A DNA stretch of 64,000 bases from an uncultured Alphaproteobacteria bacterium (GCA_902616855.1 CACMUL010000001.1:62001-126000), one strand, 5' to 3'. Counted from the stretch's first letter, positions 18,443-27,763 are shown. Made by a program: numbers and translations. Notes: generated from the letters alone by a model not told the origin.

Positions 18443-18664
18443 ATGAAAAAAATGATAATATTATTGATTACTATCTTATCTTTTGCGTCAATCAACGGAT
18501 ATGCAAGTATGTGTACAGCTCATTCTTCAAATGACGAAGATAAAACCTCAAATAAGATGTCTTATAGTACTCCATGTGAAATAAGTGACACTGTTTTAAT
18601 GGCTTCTTCAGAGGATGTTTGCTTAGCTTTAAAAGAAAAAATTTCTAATCACGACCACGATTAA
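18443..18664 (+). CDS. Small secreted three-cysteine protein, unknown
   Basis: Starting at the ATG at 18443, the 73-residue product has a clear signal peptide (KKMIILLITILSFASINGYA) and a mature part of about 50 residues. It has Cys24, Cys45 and Cys60, many acidic residues and a C-terminal ISNHDHD. An upstream in-frame TTG would put 13 residues before the signal and is unlikely. The His/Asp tail and cysteines might bind metal, but this is inference. I do not recognise the family. Confidence 0.6.
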   Translation: MKKMIILLITILSFASINGYASMCTAHSSNDEDKTSNKMSYSTPCEISDTVLMASSEDVCLALKEKISNHDHD

Positions 18665-18678
18665 AAAGATAAATTTTA

Positions 18679-19461
18679 CTATATTTCCAGTTTAAGGCCA
18701 TCATATGCAGGAAATACACTACTTCCTGATAGTTTTTTGTACTCTGTATCGTAATCAATATGAGCCGTCATATGGCTTAAAAAAGTTTTATTTGCATTAA
18801 CTTTTTGGGCCCAATCAATAACCTTTTTATACGAGGCATGCGAAGGATGCTCGTCATATCTTAAACAACCAACAAACCAGCACTCAATCCCTTTTATTTT
18901 ATCCAGATAGTTCTCATCATAAAAAAACTTTATATCTAAATTATAGGCTATTTTATTATCAAAAATGAAGCCATAGGAGTCAATATTTCCATGATTTTGT
19001 CTGATAACCTCTATTTTAAAACCCTCTATTTCAACACTATTCCCATCAAGAATATTACCGTTCAAAATTGGTTCATATCCATGAGTAGATGACTTTGTAA
19101 ATAAATAAGAAAAGCTAGTTTGAAGGGTTTCTAAAGTTAATTTATCGGCATAAATAGGTATTTTTTTTCTATTTATCAGTGAAATAGTTCTTAAATCATT
19201 AATCCCATGTATATGATCAGCATGGGAGTGCGTGTATAGCACTGAACCCACATTATCAATTTTATTATCGATTAATTGTTTTCTTAAATCTGGACTTGTA
19301 TCAATTAGTATTGATTTTCCTGCTTTTTTTAAAAATATGGAAGGTCTAGTTCTTTGGTTTTTAGGATTTGATTTATCACAATTACCCCATATATCATGAG
19401 ATAAAGGGACTCCAAAACTTGAGCCACATCCTAATACATTTATTTCAGTTTTTTCAGTCAT
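18679..19461 (-). CDS. PhnP-like metallo-beta-lactamase-fold hydrolase
   Basis: This 260-residue MBL-fold phosphodiesterase-like protein has THSHADHIHG as the metal-binding motif, GCGSSFGVPLSHDIWGNC at the N-terminus as in PhnP and its relatives, and further His ligands in HASYKK and LSHMTAH. It is the last gene of the eight-gene minus-strand operon and overlaps tatD by 8 bases. No phosphonate genes are nearby, so a role on cyclic phosphodiester or RNA-derived metabolites is more likely than C-P lyase work. The same position next to tatD is standard in Alphaproteobacteria. Confidence 0.88.
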   Translation of the reverse strand: MTEKTEINVLGCGSSFGVPLSHDIWGNCDKSNPKNQRTRPSIFLKKAGKSILIDTSPDLRKQLIDNKIDNVGSVLYTHSHADHIHGINDLRTISLINRKKIPIYADKLTLETLQTSFSYLFTKSSTHGYEPILNGNILDGNSVEIEGFKIEVIRQNHGNIDSYGFIFDNKIAYNLDIKFFYDENYLDKIKGIECWFVGCLRYDEHPSHASYKKVIDWAQKVNANKTFLSHMTAHIDYDTEYKKLSGSSVFPAYDGLKLEI

Positions 19462-20236
19462 TTAATTTAAAAAGCTTTTTGTAATTATAAGTACTGATTT
19501 CGCACGTATTAATGTAGTCGTTTCCAGTAATTTCACAATATTTTTCAACTATAATTTTTAAATAGCTTGGTTTATTTATTTTACCTCTTAAAGGATCAGG
19601 CGTAAGATAAGGACTATCAGTTTCAAAAATAATTTTGTTAATTGGTAGTATTTTAATTGTATCTCTTAATTTATTTGCGTTTTTGAACGTAATAATGCCT
19701 GACAAAGAGAAAAAACAATCTAAATCAATACATTTTTTTGCAAATTCTTCACTTCCAGTGAAACAATGTATTAGAATATCACTTATTTTTTTTGAGTAAT
19801 TAGTTAAAATTTTAATCATATCCTCTTCAGCATCTCTCATATGAATTATACACGGTAAATTATAAACACTAGCTGCATCTAAATGTATCTCTAAGCTTTC
19901 TATTTGCTTATTTTTAGGAATATCATAATGATAATCCAGGCCTGTTTCCCCTATTCCAACAATTCTATCTTTAAATTTTTTAATATTTTCATTTAAAAGA
20001 GTCTTTATTTCCTCAGGTTTGATATCAAGAGTATTATTTGGGTGATGGCCTAAAGTGATATCGACAAAATTAAAATCTTTAATTAAATTAATATCTTTCT
20101 GAAACTCGTATATATTAGAATTTATACTTAAAATTCGCTCTATGTTATTTTCTTGAGCATCTTTACAGATATCTGATACTGAATTTTTTAGTAATTCATG
20201 ACCAAAATTTACATGACTGTCTATTAAATTACTCAA
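19454..20236 (-). CDS. tatD: TatD-family metal-dependent DNase
   Basis: A TIM-barrel metallohydrolase of 260 residues. GETGLDYHYD (Glu ligand), IHMRDAEEDM (His), LIHCFTGSEEF (His) and FETDSPYLTP (Asp) match the family metal sites. The N-terminal HxH pair normally reads DSHCHLD; here it is DSHVNFG, so the second histidine is an asparagine. The start is TTG at 20236, overlapping the metG stop by 8 bases; no ATG is available. TatD enzymes are 3'-5' exonucleases or D-aminoacyl-tRNA-like hydrolases involved in DNA repair. Confidence 0.9.
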   Translation of the reverse strand: MSNLIDSHVNFGHELLKNSVSDICKDAQENNIERILSINSNIYEFQKDINLIKDFNFVDITLGHHPNNTLDIKPEEIKTLLNENIKKFKDRIVGIGETGLDYHYDIPKNKQIESLEIHLDAASVYNLPCIIHMRDAEEDMIKILTNYSKKISDILIHCFTGSEEFAKKCIDLDCFFSLSGIITFKNANKLRDTIKILPINKIIFETDSPYLTPDPLRGKINKPSYLKIIVEKYCEITGNDYINTCEISTYNYKKLFKLND

Positions 20237-21749
20237 TTTTAGTAAATAGAGGTTCAGGTTTTCGTATTTTTAGAAATTTTAAGTTAATTACCTCTTTAAA
20301 ATTATCAAAAATATCTAATTTGATGTTATTCGTATTTTCGAATAAATTGAATACTTCTGAGGTTTTTGAAGGCATAAAAGGAACTAAATATTGACTAACC
20401 CTGATAATACATAGGCAAATATTAGCCAAAACTTTTTTCATTTGTTCAGGATCTGTTTTTTTTAATACCCAGGGAGCAGATTTATCGACATAATTATTTA
20501 AATCATTCATAAATAAAAATAATTTTTTAAGGTATTCGTCATATTTGTAATTTTCCATATACTCAAACAATTCTTTTTCAGAGTCGTTAATTTGTTTTAA
20601 AATTTCAAAATTAAAATTATCTTCAGTTAAATCAATATTTTGTTCTAAATTTTTACAAATAAAACTAAGAATTCTTTGTATTAAATTTCCGTAGTTATTT
20701 GCTAATTCACCATTAATTCTATTTTTGATAGCTACCTTTGAAAAATCACCGTCATTACCAAATGGAACCTCTCTAAAAAGAAAATATCTTACTGAGTCTA
20801 GACCGTATTCATCAATCAATTCTTTAGGGTCAATTACATTACCAAGACTTTTACTAATTTTTTTACCCTCATTTGTCCACCAACCATGTGCTACGATCTG
20901 CTTTGGTGGATCTAACTCTGCAGCCATTAAAAAAGCAGGCCAGAAAATAGCATGAAATCTGATTATATCCTTCCCTACTACATGTATCCCAGGCCAATAT
21001 TTTTGATATAAATCAGAATTTTTATTGGGATAATCTAGAGCTGAAATATAGTTAGTTAGTGCATCTAACCAAACATAAACAATATGTTTTTCATCTGTAG
21101 GGACATCAATTCCCCACTTAAATGTTGTTCTGGAAACGGATAGATCTTTCAACCCTGACTCAACAAATTTAATAACTTCATTAGATCTAGATTTTGGGAC
21201 TATGAAATTTGGATTATTTTTATAAAAATCTAACAGTTTGTCTTGCCATTTAGAAAGTCTAAAAAAATATGACTCTTCTTCAACCCAAGATAATTCAGAT
21301 CCAAAACTGTTAAATTTTTTACCATTTTTTTCAACTATTTCATTATCAGCTACAAAAGCTTCATCTCTTACGGAATACCATCCACTATATTTGGACAAAT
21401 AAATTTCATCTTTTTCCAACAGAACTCTCCATAGATTTTGAACAGACTTTTTATGTCTTTCTTCTGTAGTTCTAATAAAATCATCATTAGATAAATTTAA
21501 TAAATTACTTAAATCTTTAAAATTATCTGAAACCATATCCGTAAATTTTTGAGGATCAATATTTTTTTCTTGAGCAGCTCTTTCAACTTTTTGTCCATGC
21601 TCGTCTGTTCCTGTTAGAAAATAAGAATCGAGACCTCTACAATCATAAAATCTTTTTAATATATCAACAGCAATTGAAGTGTAAGCATGTCCAATATGGG
21701 GTTTATCATTCACATAATAAATCGGAGTTGTAAAATAATTATTAGACAT
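20229..21749 (-). CDS. metG: Methionyl-tRNA synthetase
   Basis: A class Ia synthetase of 506 residues charging tRNA(Met). HIGHAYTSIA is the HIGH motif (about residue 18) and KKISKSLGNV the KMSKS equivalent. The connective-peptide region GWYSVRDEAFVADNEIV has none of the zinc-binding cysteines of the E. coli enzyme, and there is no C-terminal tRNA-binding (EMAP) domain. This is the compact form usual in Alphaproteobacteria. It overlaps holB and tatD by 8 bases each. Confidence 0.96.
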   Translation of the reverse strand: MSNNYFTTPIYYVNDKPHIGHAYTSIAVDILKRFYDCRGLDSYFLTGTDEHGQKVERAAQEKNIDPQKFTDMVSDNFKDLSNLLNLSNDDFIRTTEERHKKSVQNLWRVLLEKDEIYLSKYSGWYSVRDEAFVADNEIVEKNGKKFNSFGSELSWVEEESYFFRLSKWQDKLLDFYKNNPNFIVPKSRSNEVIKFVESGLKDLSVSRTTFKWGIDVPTDEKHIVYVWLDALTNYISALDYPNKNSDLYQKYWPGIHVVGKDIIRFHAIFWPAFLMAAELDPPKQIVAHGWWTNEGKKISKSLGNVIDPKELIDEYGLDSVRYFLFREVPFGNDGDFSKVAIKNRINGELANNYGNLIQRILSFICKNLEQNIDLTEDNFNFEILKQINDSEKELFEYMENYKYDEYLKKLFLFMNDLNNYVDKSAPWVLKKTDPEQMKKVLANICLCIIRVSQYLVPFMPSKTSEVFNLFENTNNIKLDIFDNFKEVINLKFLKIRKPEPLFTKIE

Positions 21750-22530
21750 ACTTAATAAGATTAGAATTTAATCTTGTAAAATAGATTGAAATTAGGTCAT
21801 TTGTTAATGTATTAAATTTTAAACTTTCATCTACATCAGTTAAATAATCTGAATGAAGTTTTAATAGGTACTTGTAAAGTTTTTTGTTATTTAAATTACT
21901 TCTTAAATAGTAATTGAGTATTTTTAAAAATATTAAAGAACATACGCCTATTTGATCTTTATTAAATAGTTTAATCTTTTCAAAAAAATCAGTACTTTTT
22001 AAATCAATGAAGGGGTTAATTAGAGAGTGTATTAATTCCTCTGAAATATTTTGATTTTGTCTTACTATGTCTTCTTTCATTGAATTGAAATTACTAAAAT
22101 TGATCTTTGAATTCAAATTTCTGATAACTCTAGCCCTTGAAATTATTGTTTCAGGTAAATTTATTAAGTTTTTAGAACAAAAAATAAAATAGGTTTTTGA
22201 TGGTATTTCTTCAATGATTTTTAAAAGTCCATTTAAAGCATTAATATTTAAATAATTTACCTCTCTGACAAATATTATTTTGCTAAGGTTTAACACATTT
22301 GTATGTAGAAACTCTTTTTTTATTTTTCTTACTTGATCTATTGTTATAAATTTTGATTTTTCTTCGGGCTCTAGAATAATAAAACTTGTATCTTTTTCAT
22401 ATTGTTTCTCATAGAAATTATTTAAAATCTGTTCCTCTAAATATGAAATACTCTCACTATTAGTAGTCTCTAATAAGTAAAAGCCACTACTCTCAGATTT
22501 TATAGTATTTACTACTTTATCAATTTGCAT
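21742..22530 (-). CDS. holB: DNA polymerase III delta-prime subunit, reduced
   Basis: Position between tmk and metG and the core motif ALNGLLKIIEEIPSKTYFIF followed by NLPETIISRARVI identify the clamp-loader delta-prime subunit. At 262 residues it is well below the usual 320-340. The P-loop region is replaced by GFYLLETTNSESISYLEEQI with no GxxGxGK, the zinc-module cysteines are absent, and the sensor motif SRC is SRAR. Delta-prime does not hydrolyse ATP in E. coli either, so a structural role remains possible. It overlaps tmk by 19 bases. Confidence 0.85.
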   Translation of the reverse strand: MQIDKVVNTIKSESSGFYLLETTNSESISYLEEQILNNFYEKQYEKDTSFIILEPEEKSKFITIDQVRKIKKEFLHTNVLNLSKIIFVREVNYLNINALNGLLKIIEEIPSKTYFIFCSKNLINLPETIISRARVIRNLNSKINFSNFNSMKEDIVRQNQNISEELIHSLINPFIDLKSTDFFEKIKLFNKDQIGVCSLIFLKILNYYLRSNLNNKKLYKYLLKLHSDYLTDVDESLKFNTLTNDLISIYFTRLNSNLIKYV

Positions 22531-23111
22531 TTTTTTAGATTTAATATGATTTTGTCATGTACTTCATTAGCAGATAGTGATGCATCAATAGCAACAAACT
22601 TACGTTCACCTATTTTTATTTTAGATATTTCTTCATAATTCTTTTGAATTCTTAGGAACTGTCCAAAATATTTTTTATCAAATTTATTTGAATATAATCT
22701 TTTATTTTTCCTTCTTACTAAATTTTTTTTATCTAACTTCAAATAAAAAGTTATCTTTGGGATAAATTTCTTATCAATTAACTTAATTAAACTGATAATA
22801 AGTTTTTTTTCTTTAGAATTATATTTTTGATAAGCATAAGTAGAGTCAAAAAATCTATCAAATACAATAAAATCATTCTTTTTAATTGAAGATAATAATG
22901 CAAATCTAGATGCAAAGAAAAACATTATTAAACTTAAATTATCAAAATTAGATTTTAAAATCACATTTCTTATCTTTTCTAGATCTTTATTACCTCCAGG
23001 CTCTCTAGTAAAAGTAGATTTAATATTATTTTTTATAAAATATTTTTTTAAAAGTTTTATCTGTGTCGATTTTCCAGAATATTCAAAACCTTCAAAACTG
23101 ATTACTTTCAT
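22512..23111 (-). CDS. tmk: Thymidylate kinase
   Basis: Phosphorylates dTMP to dTDP. The 199-residue protein has a P-loop FEGFEYSGKST (about 6-16), the TREPGGN motif for dTMP and FDRFFDSTYAYQ for the DR(Y/F) segment. The P-loop Tyr-Ser replaces the usual Gly-x but keeps GKST. The LID (KLDKKNLVRRKNKR) is rich in basic residues. It lies 15 bases after dacA and overlaps holB in the conserved dacA-tmk-holB order. Confidence 0.93.
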   Translation of the reverse strand: MKVISFEGFEYSGKSTQIKLLKKYFIKNNIKSTFTREPGGNKDLEKIRNVILKSNFDNLSLIMFFFASRFALLSSIKKNDFIVFDRFFDSTYAYQKYNSKEKKLIISLIKLIDKKFIPKITFYLKLDKKNLVRRKNKRLYSNKFDKKYFGQFLRIQKNYEEISKIKIGERKFVAIDASLSANEVHDKIILNLKKCKLIK

Positions 23112-23126
23112 TCTGTATGATATTAT

Positions 23127-24254
23127 TTAGTTAGATCCAAGAATGATATAATAAATAGCTGAAAATATTCTTGAAAAGAAATTTTTTTGCTCTATGTCCT
23201 CACCTGAAAATAAAGGAAATTCAGTATTCTTATCAGCAAATGATATTTGAAGTTTGGCTATTTGGTCGCCTTTTTGAATAGGAGTTGCTATAGGCTCATC
23301 TACTATCACATTAACTTTAGCAGAAGATAATTGTGCTTTTGGAATGCTCACACTTATATCATTTAAAGCTACTAGGTCTACTTTGTCGTCTTTACCTAGC
23401 CAAGTATCAACCTCTTGAATAACCTCATTTTTTTTATAAAAATCGACTAATTGAAAATTGTTGAAACCCCAATCCATCAATCTTAGTGACTCTTGGGCCC
23501 TTAATTTGGAAGAGTCTAGTCCATTTAGAACAATAATCAGGCGCCTATCTCCTCTTTCAGCAGATCCAACCAAACCGTAGCCAGCTGCTTCTGTATAACC
23601 AGTTTTAAAGCCATCAGACCCCTCAAATGTATATAGGAGTGGATTTCTGTTGTCTTGTTTGATCCCACTGTATGTAAAATCACTTAATTTGTACATTTGA
23701 TATAATTCATAATGATTTTCAATCGTGTACTTAGCAATTTTAGCAAGATCTTCAGCTGTGGTGTAATGATTGTCATCAGGCCAGCCACTGCTATTTGTAA
23801 AATTAGTCTCAGTTAGTCCTATTTTTTTGCCTAAATTATTCATTTCAATAGCAAAAATTTCCTCAGAGCCAGATATACCCTCTGCTAAAGCAATCGAGGC
23901 ATCATTTCCGCTCTGAACAATAATTCCGAGTAACAAATCATAAACTTTTACTCTTTTGTCTACCTCTATAAACATCTTTGATCCGCCCATTTTCCATGCC
24001 TTTTTGCTTACTAAAAACTCTTGATCTAATGATAAAGTACCATTTTTGATTTTTTCAAAGGCTACAAGAGCTGTCATCATCTTGGTCATACTTGATGGAT
24101 ATGTTTTGGCTTTAGAGTTTTTTTCTAAAAGAACTTCGTTTGTTGATAAATCGATTACAAGCGCCGTTTTTGCCAAACTTTCAATAGTAAGAGATTGTTT
24201 AGGAAATAGAATAATTATCGCTATAAATAATAAATTAAGGGGTTTTTTTTGCAT
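23127..24254 (-). CDS. dacA: D-alanyl-D-alanine carboxypeptidase (PBP5/6 type)
   Basis: A low-molecular-weight penicillin-binding protein that trims pentapeptides in peptidoglycan. The 375 residues comprise a signal peptide at about 1-24, then the three serine-peptidase motifs: Ser55-Met-Thr-Lys58, Ser115-Gly-Asn117 and Lys217-Thr-Gly219. A C-terminal PBP5-like beta domain and a hydrophobic tail (FFSRIFSAIYYIILG) follow as a likely membrane anchor. It overlaps the rlpA-like gene by 20 bases. Confidence 0.95.
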   Translation of the reverse strand: MQKKPLNLLFIAIIILFPKQSLTIESLAKTALVIDLSTNEVLLEKNSKAKTYPSSMTKMMTALVAFEKIKNGTLSLDQEFLVSKKAWKMGGSKMFIEVDKRVKVYDLLLGIIVQSGNDASIALAEGISGSEEIFAIEMNNLGKKIGLTETNFTNSSGWPDDNHYTTAEDLAKIAKYTIENHYELYQMYKLSDFTYSGIKQDNRNPLLYTFEGSDGFKTGYTEAAGYGLVGSAERGDRRLIIVLNGLDSSKLRAQESLRLMDWGFNNFQLVDFYKKNEVIQEVDTWLGKDDKVDLVALNDISVSIPKAQLSSAKVNVIVDEPIATPIQKGDQIAKLQISFADKNTEFPLFSGEDIEQKNFFSRIFSAIYYIILGSN

Positions 24255-25008
24255 TCAAATATCCATTTTTAATCAGAAAATCTAATTTAAGATTTATATC
24301 ACTCTTTAGAAATGGGCCAGCAAAAACCTTAACTCCCTCTTCATTTTCTTCATAAAACAATCCTAAATTCTTGATTTTATTAGTTTTGAGCTTTGCTAGA
24401 TTTAAATCTTTATAAATTTCAACTAATATAGTGTTTTGTTTCTTAGAATTTTTAATATCTAGAGTTTTAATTTTCTCATAATCAAGTTTTTCACTTATTT
24501 CAGTTTGATCTTGATCTAACTGTTCAAATGAAATTTCTGTATCATCCATCTTTATCGAGCTCTCTTCTTTTGAGTCGACAACATTTCTTAGAATTATTGA
24601 TTCATCTTTTAAATATTCTAAATATACCTTTGTATTTAGTGATATTTTATCAATAATCTCTTGACTTAATGAAAGCCTATTTTCAGTATCTAACTTAATG
24701 TTTCTGACAATAATATTGTTATCTAAGTTACCGGGATCTGACAGTTTTACCACGCTTGGTATAGGCAAATTAGAATGATGGATATTATTGCCTTTAATTC
24801 TTTCATCTGTAACAAACTTTTCCATAACACTTAGCTCAATATTGTAGTCATCAAGTGGTGATATGATAACTTCTGATTTTTTAAAGTATTCTTGAGTTGC
24901 GACTTCTTCTTCAATTTTTTTATCATCTACAATATCAATAGATGTTATTGTACATGATGATAAAATAAGTAAAGACAGTATTTTATTAATATTATTTAAA
25001 TTTATCAC
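24235..25008 (-). CDS. RlpA-derived septal lipoprotein with SPOR domain, degenerate catalytic domain
   Basis: The N-terminus KILSLLILSSC is a lipoprotein signal with Cys19. HHSNLPIPSVVKLSDPGNLD aligns by eye to the double-psi barrel of RlpA, whose following VNDRGPF segment with the catalytic Asp is replaced by NIKLDTENR. The C-terminal 65 residues (ILVEIYKDLNLAKLKT, then VKVFAGPFLKSDINLKLDFL) form a SPOR domain that binds denuded glycans at the septum. Its place between mltB and dacA is that of rlpA in Alphaproteobacteria. The start is GTG at 25008. Probably a non-enzymatic RlpA relative. Confidence 0.75.
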   Translation of the reverse strand: MINLNNINKILSLLILSSCTITSIDIVDDKKIEEEVATQEYFKKSEVIISPLDDYNIELSVMEKFVTDERIKGNNIHHSNLPIPSVVKLSDPGNLDNNIIVRNIKLDTENRLSLSQEIIDKISLNTKVYLEYLKDESIILRNVVDSKEESSIKMDDTEISFEQLDQDQTEISEKLDYEKIKTLDIKNSKKQNTILVEIYKDLNLAKLKTNKIKNLGLFYEENEEGVKVFAGPFLKSDINLKLDFLIKNGYLNAKKTP

Positions 25009-26047
25009 TTAACAATCCAACAGAAAGACCATAATAGTTAGAACAGTTGTAAGATAGAATATTTAAATAATTATCGTAAACAATAAAATACCTGTAATCG
25101 CCCTTTTCCCTACCCATCCTTAATAGATAGCTATTAATATCTAAATTATCTAAAGAATTACCATTCATCTTTTTAAAATTCATTAGTCTAAATTCATTTA
25201 AAGGTAATTTTTTTGATAATTTTTTTACTGCTAAACAACCTTTTTCTCTTTTTACAAACAATTCAGGTTCTAGAGATTTAATATTATCTGGAGGGATGAC
25301 TTCTCTACCCCAAGTGTAATTTGGATCCCATTTGTTTGAACCTACTCCCTGTAGATATCTTGCTATAGATGCGAGTGAGTCCTCTGTGTTAGTCCAAATA
25401 TCCTTCTTACCATCATTATTAAAATCTTGAGCGTAGTTTAAGAAACTTGAAGGCATAAATTGATTTTGTCCCATAGCTCCTGCCCAAGAGCCTTTGAAAT
25501 CAATAATATTAATGTGTCCTTGCTCAAGAATTTTAAGAGCGTTATATAATTCTTTGGTAAAGTATCGTCTTCTTCTTTCATCATATGACATAGTTAAAAG
25601 ACTTTCTAATACGGGATAATTACCTGTAATTTTTCCATAAGCAGTTTCTAAACCCCATATAGATAAAATAAATCTTGATTGAACATTATAATGATTATTA
25701 ATTTTATTTAATAAATTATTGTATTTACTTTTGTTTTTTAAACCATTTTGTACTCTCAAATCTGAATTTCTTTTCTCAATATATTCAGAAAAAGTTAAAG
25801 TAAATTCTGGCTGACACTTATCATTTTCAATGACACTCTTGTTAACCTCATATGGAGCAATTAATTTTGATACAAAATCCTCATCTAGTCCAAATTCATT
25901 TGATCTATTTACAACTTCAATTTTCCAGCTTTCAAAACCAGAGAAATCATAGTTCTGTAGTACGTCACAATTTTTTGGATCATGTGCATATAATGTTAGG
26001 CTAAAAAAAGATAAGAGTATTAATTTTATAAATAATTTGATGAACAT
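24992..26047 (-). CDS. mltB: MltB-family lytic murein transglycosylase
   Basis: Cleaves the glycan chain of peptidoglycan to 1,6-anhydro-muropeptides. The 351-residue protein has a signal peptide (about 1-21), catalytic Glu134 in SIWGLETAYGK, and SWAGAMGQNQFMPSSFLNYA and EDSLASIARYLQGVG typical of the SLT_2 fold. Its first-gene position in the rlpA-dacA-tmk operon is conserved. There is no lipobox, so it is probably a soluble periplasmic form. ATG start at 26047. Confidence 0.93.
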   Translation of the reverse strand: MFIKLFIKLILLSFFSLTLYAHDPKNCDVLQNYDFSGFESWKIEVVNRSNEFGLDEDFVSKLIAPYEVNKSVIENDKCQPEFTLTFSEYIEKRNSDLRVQNGLKNKSKYNNLLNKINNHYNVQSRFILSIWGLETAYGKITGNYPVLESLLTMSYDERRRRYFTKELYNALKILEQGHINIIDFKGSWAGAMGQNQFMPSSFLNYAQDFNNDGKKDIWTNTEDSLASIARYLQGVGSNKWDPNYTWGREVIPPDNIKSLEPELFVKREKGCLAVKKLSKKLPLNEFRLMNFKKMNGNSLDNLDINSYLLRMGREKGDYRYFIVYDNYLNILSYNCSNYYGLSVGLLSDKFK

Positions 26048-26118
26048 AAGATTCTATTAAATAGATTATATTATAAAATCTTTAATATCCGTGACAACGA
26101 AAGCAATGATAATTTTAT

Positions 26119-27267
26119 TTACTTAAATTTAATATTTTTTTTAGAAAGATCAGAAATTTTTTTGCAGCCCATCAACTTCATATCTCTTTCTAACTCTGTT
26201 TTATAAATACTTAGAGCTTTTTCTACACCTATTTGTCCAGCAGCAGCTAATGCATACAAATAAAGCCTTCCGCCTGCACAAGCTTTAGCCCCCAACGACA
26301 AAGCTTTAAGCATATGTGTCCCTCTTTGAATACCACCTTCACAAATTACATCCACTCTATCACCTACTGTCTCTACTATATCAGCCAACTGATCAAAAGG
26401 TGATCTAGCACCATCTAATTGCCTACCTCCGTGGTTAGAAACGACAATTCCAGTACATCCAATATCCACTGCTCTTTTTGCATCTTCAACACTCAGTATT
26501 CCTTTTAATGCAAAATGACCGCCCCAATCAGAACATAATTTTTCAGCATCTTTCCAATTCATATCTTGATCGAGCATTGTAGAAAAGTAATTACCAATTG
26601 AAATAGCTGTATTAGTTCCCTCTTTTACATAATCTTGAAGGTGTGGGAGTTCAAATTTACCTTTAGTTAAGTAATCAATTGCCCATTTTGGTTTAGTAAC
26701 ATAACTGAACATACTTGATAAAGTAAATTTAGGAGGTGATGTAAAACCAGTTCTTATGTCTCTTTCTCTATTGCCGCCTGTTATAGTATCAACAGTCAAG
26801 GCCATAACATCAAAATTAGCATCTTTTGCTCTTTGAAGAATTGAATTGTTTAATCCTTTATCCTTATGATAATAAAATTGAAACATCTTTGGTGTATCCA
26901 CTAGGTTCGAAATCTCCTCTACACTTACCGTAGCCAAAGAAGACACACCAAACATGGTATTAAATTTTTGAGCTGCCTTAGCTACAGCTCTTTCTCCTTC
27001 GTAATGAAATATTCTCTGGAGAGCTGTTGGCGAACAGTAAAAAGGTAAATCTATTTTTTTTCCAAAAATAGTTGTTGATAAATCAACATCTTTTACACCT
27101 CTTAATACGTTTGGTATTAAATCTACATCATCAAAAGCAGATGTATTTCTTCTATATGTTACTTCATCATCTGCAGCACCATCAATATAATGAAATACTG
27201 GAGATGGAAGTTTTTTTTTGGCTAAATTCCTGAAATCTTTAAAATTTAAGCAGTTATCTAATCTCAT
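26119..27267 (-). CDS. lldD: FMN-dependent alpha-hydroxy-acid dehydrogenase (LldD-like)
   Basis: Oxidises L-lactate or another 2-hydroxy acid with FMN. The 382 residues form the TIM barrel of the family. IVVSNHGGRQLDGA contains the catalytic His and substrate-binding Arg, LPSPVFHYIDGAADDEV is the N-terminal Tyr segment, and CEGGIQRGTHMLKALSLGA is the FMN phosphate region, where DGG is usual and CEGG here is a small change. It is monocistronic on the minus strand. Glycolate or other hydroxy-acid specificity cannot be excluded. Confidence 0.88.
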   Translation of the reverse strand: MRLDNCLNFKDFRNLAKKKLPSPVFHYIDGAADDEVTYRRNTSAFDDVDLIPNVLRGVKDVDLSTTIFGKKIDLPFYCSPTALQRIFHYEGERAVAKAAQKFNTMFGVSSLATVSVEEISNLVDTPKMFQFYYHKDKGLNNSILQRAKDANFDVMALTVDTITGGNRERDIRTGFTSPPKFTLSSMFSYVTKPKWAIDYLTKGKFELPHLQDYVKEGTNTAISIGNYFSTMLDQDMNWKDAEKLCSDWGGHFALKGILSVEDAKRAVDIGCTGIVVSNHGGRQLDGARSPFDQLADIVETVGDRVDVICEGGIQRGTHMLKALSLGAKACAGGRLYLYALAAAGQIGVEKALSIYKTELERDMKLMGCKKISDLSKKNIKFK

Positions 27268-27308
27268 AATAATTTTGCTAAAAAGCCTGTATTTGTTATA
27301 AATATCAT

Positions 27309-27695
27309 ATGATTTTGACTAATACAGGCAAAAAATTTGTTTATTCGGCTGTTATTATGATGTTCCTATCCATGGTCCTGCCTTGGGAGTCTCTTGAGGA
27401 ATATACATATTCCGAGTCAATGGGCTTATCTTTAAATGTTATTCCAGCAATCATTTTTGTCTGTGCAGCAGCTATAGTTGTATTAAAACCCTTGGCTGTG
27501 CTATTAACTAGAATTGGAACAAATTTCATTTTTCTATTACTTTGTCTACTCCAAGCAATAATTCTGTACATAGGTATGCAGTATTATCCTGATACATACA
27601 CAATTGGTTATCTTTTGTTTCCCGCTTCAGTTGTTGTATTTATGTTAGGTGCTATATACAGCACTAATAGAATAGACGGAACCACTGGTAATTAA
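27309..27695 (+). CDS. Four-helix membrane protein, unknown family
   Basis: The 128-residue protein has four predicted membrane helices (YSAVIMMFLSMVLPW, VIPAIIFVCAAAIVV, TNFIFLLLCLLQAIILY and GYLLFPASVVVFMLGAI). It begins 41 bases from the divergent hydroxy-acid dehydrogenase gene and ends 116 bases before the tRNA. No family is recognised. A carrier or enzyme seems unlikely given the size. Confidence 0.65.
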   Translation: MILTNTGKKFVYSAVIMMFLSMVLPWESLEEYTYSESMGLSLNVIPAIIFVCAAAIVVLKPLAVLLTRIGTNFIFLLLCLLQAIILYIGMQYYPDTYTIGYLLFPASVVVFMLGAIYSTNRIDGTTGN

Positions 27696-27763
27696 TTCGT
27701 TTCAATTACAAAACACCATTAATTAAAATTACACCACTCATAATAATAACATAAAAATTACGA

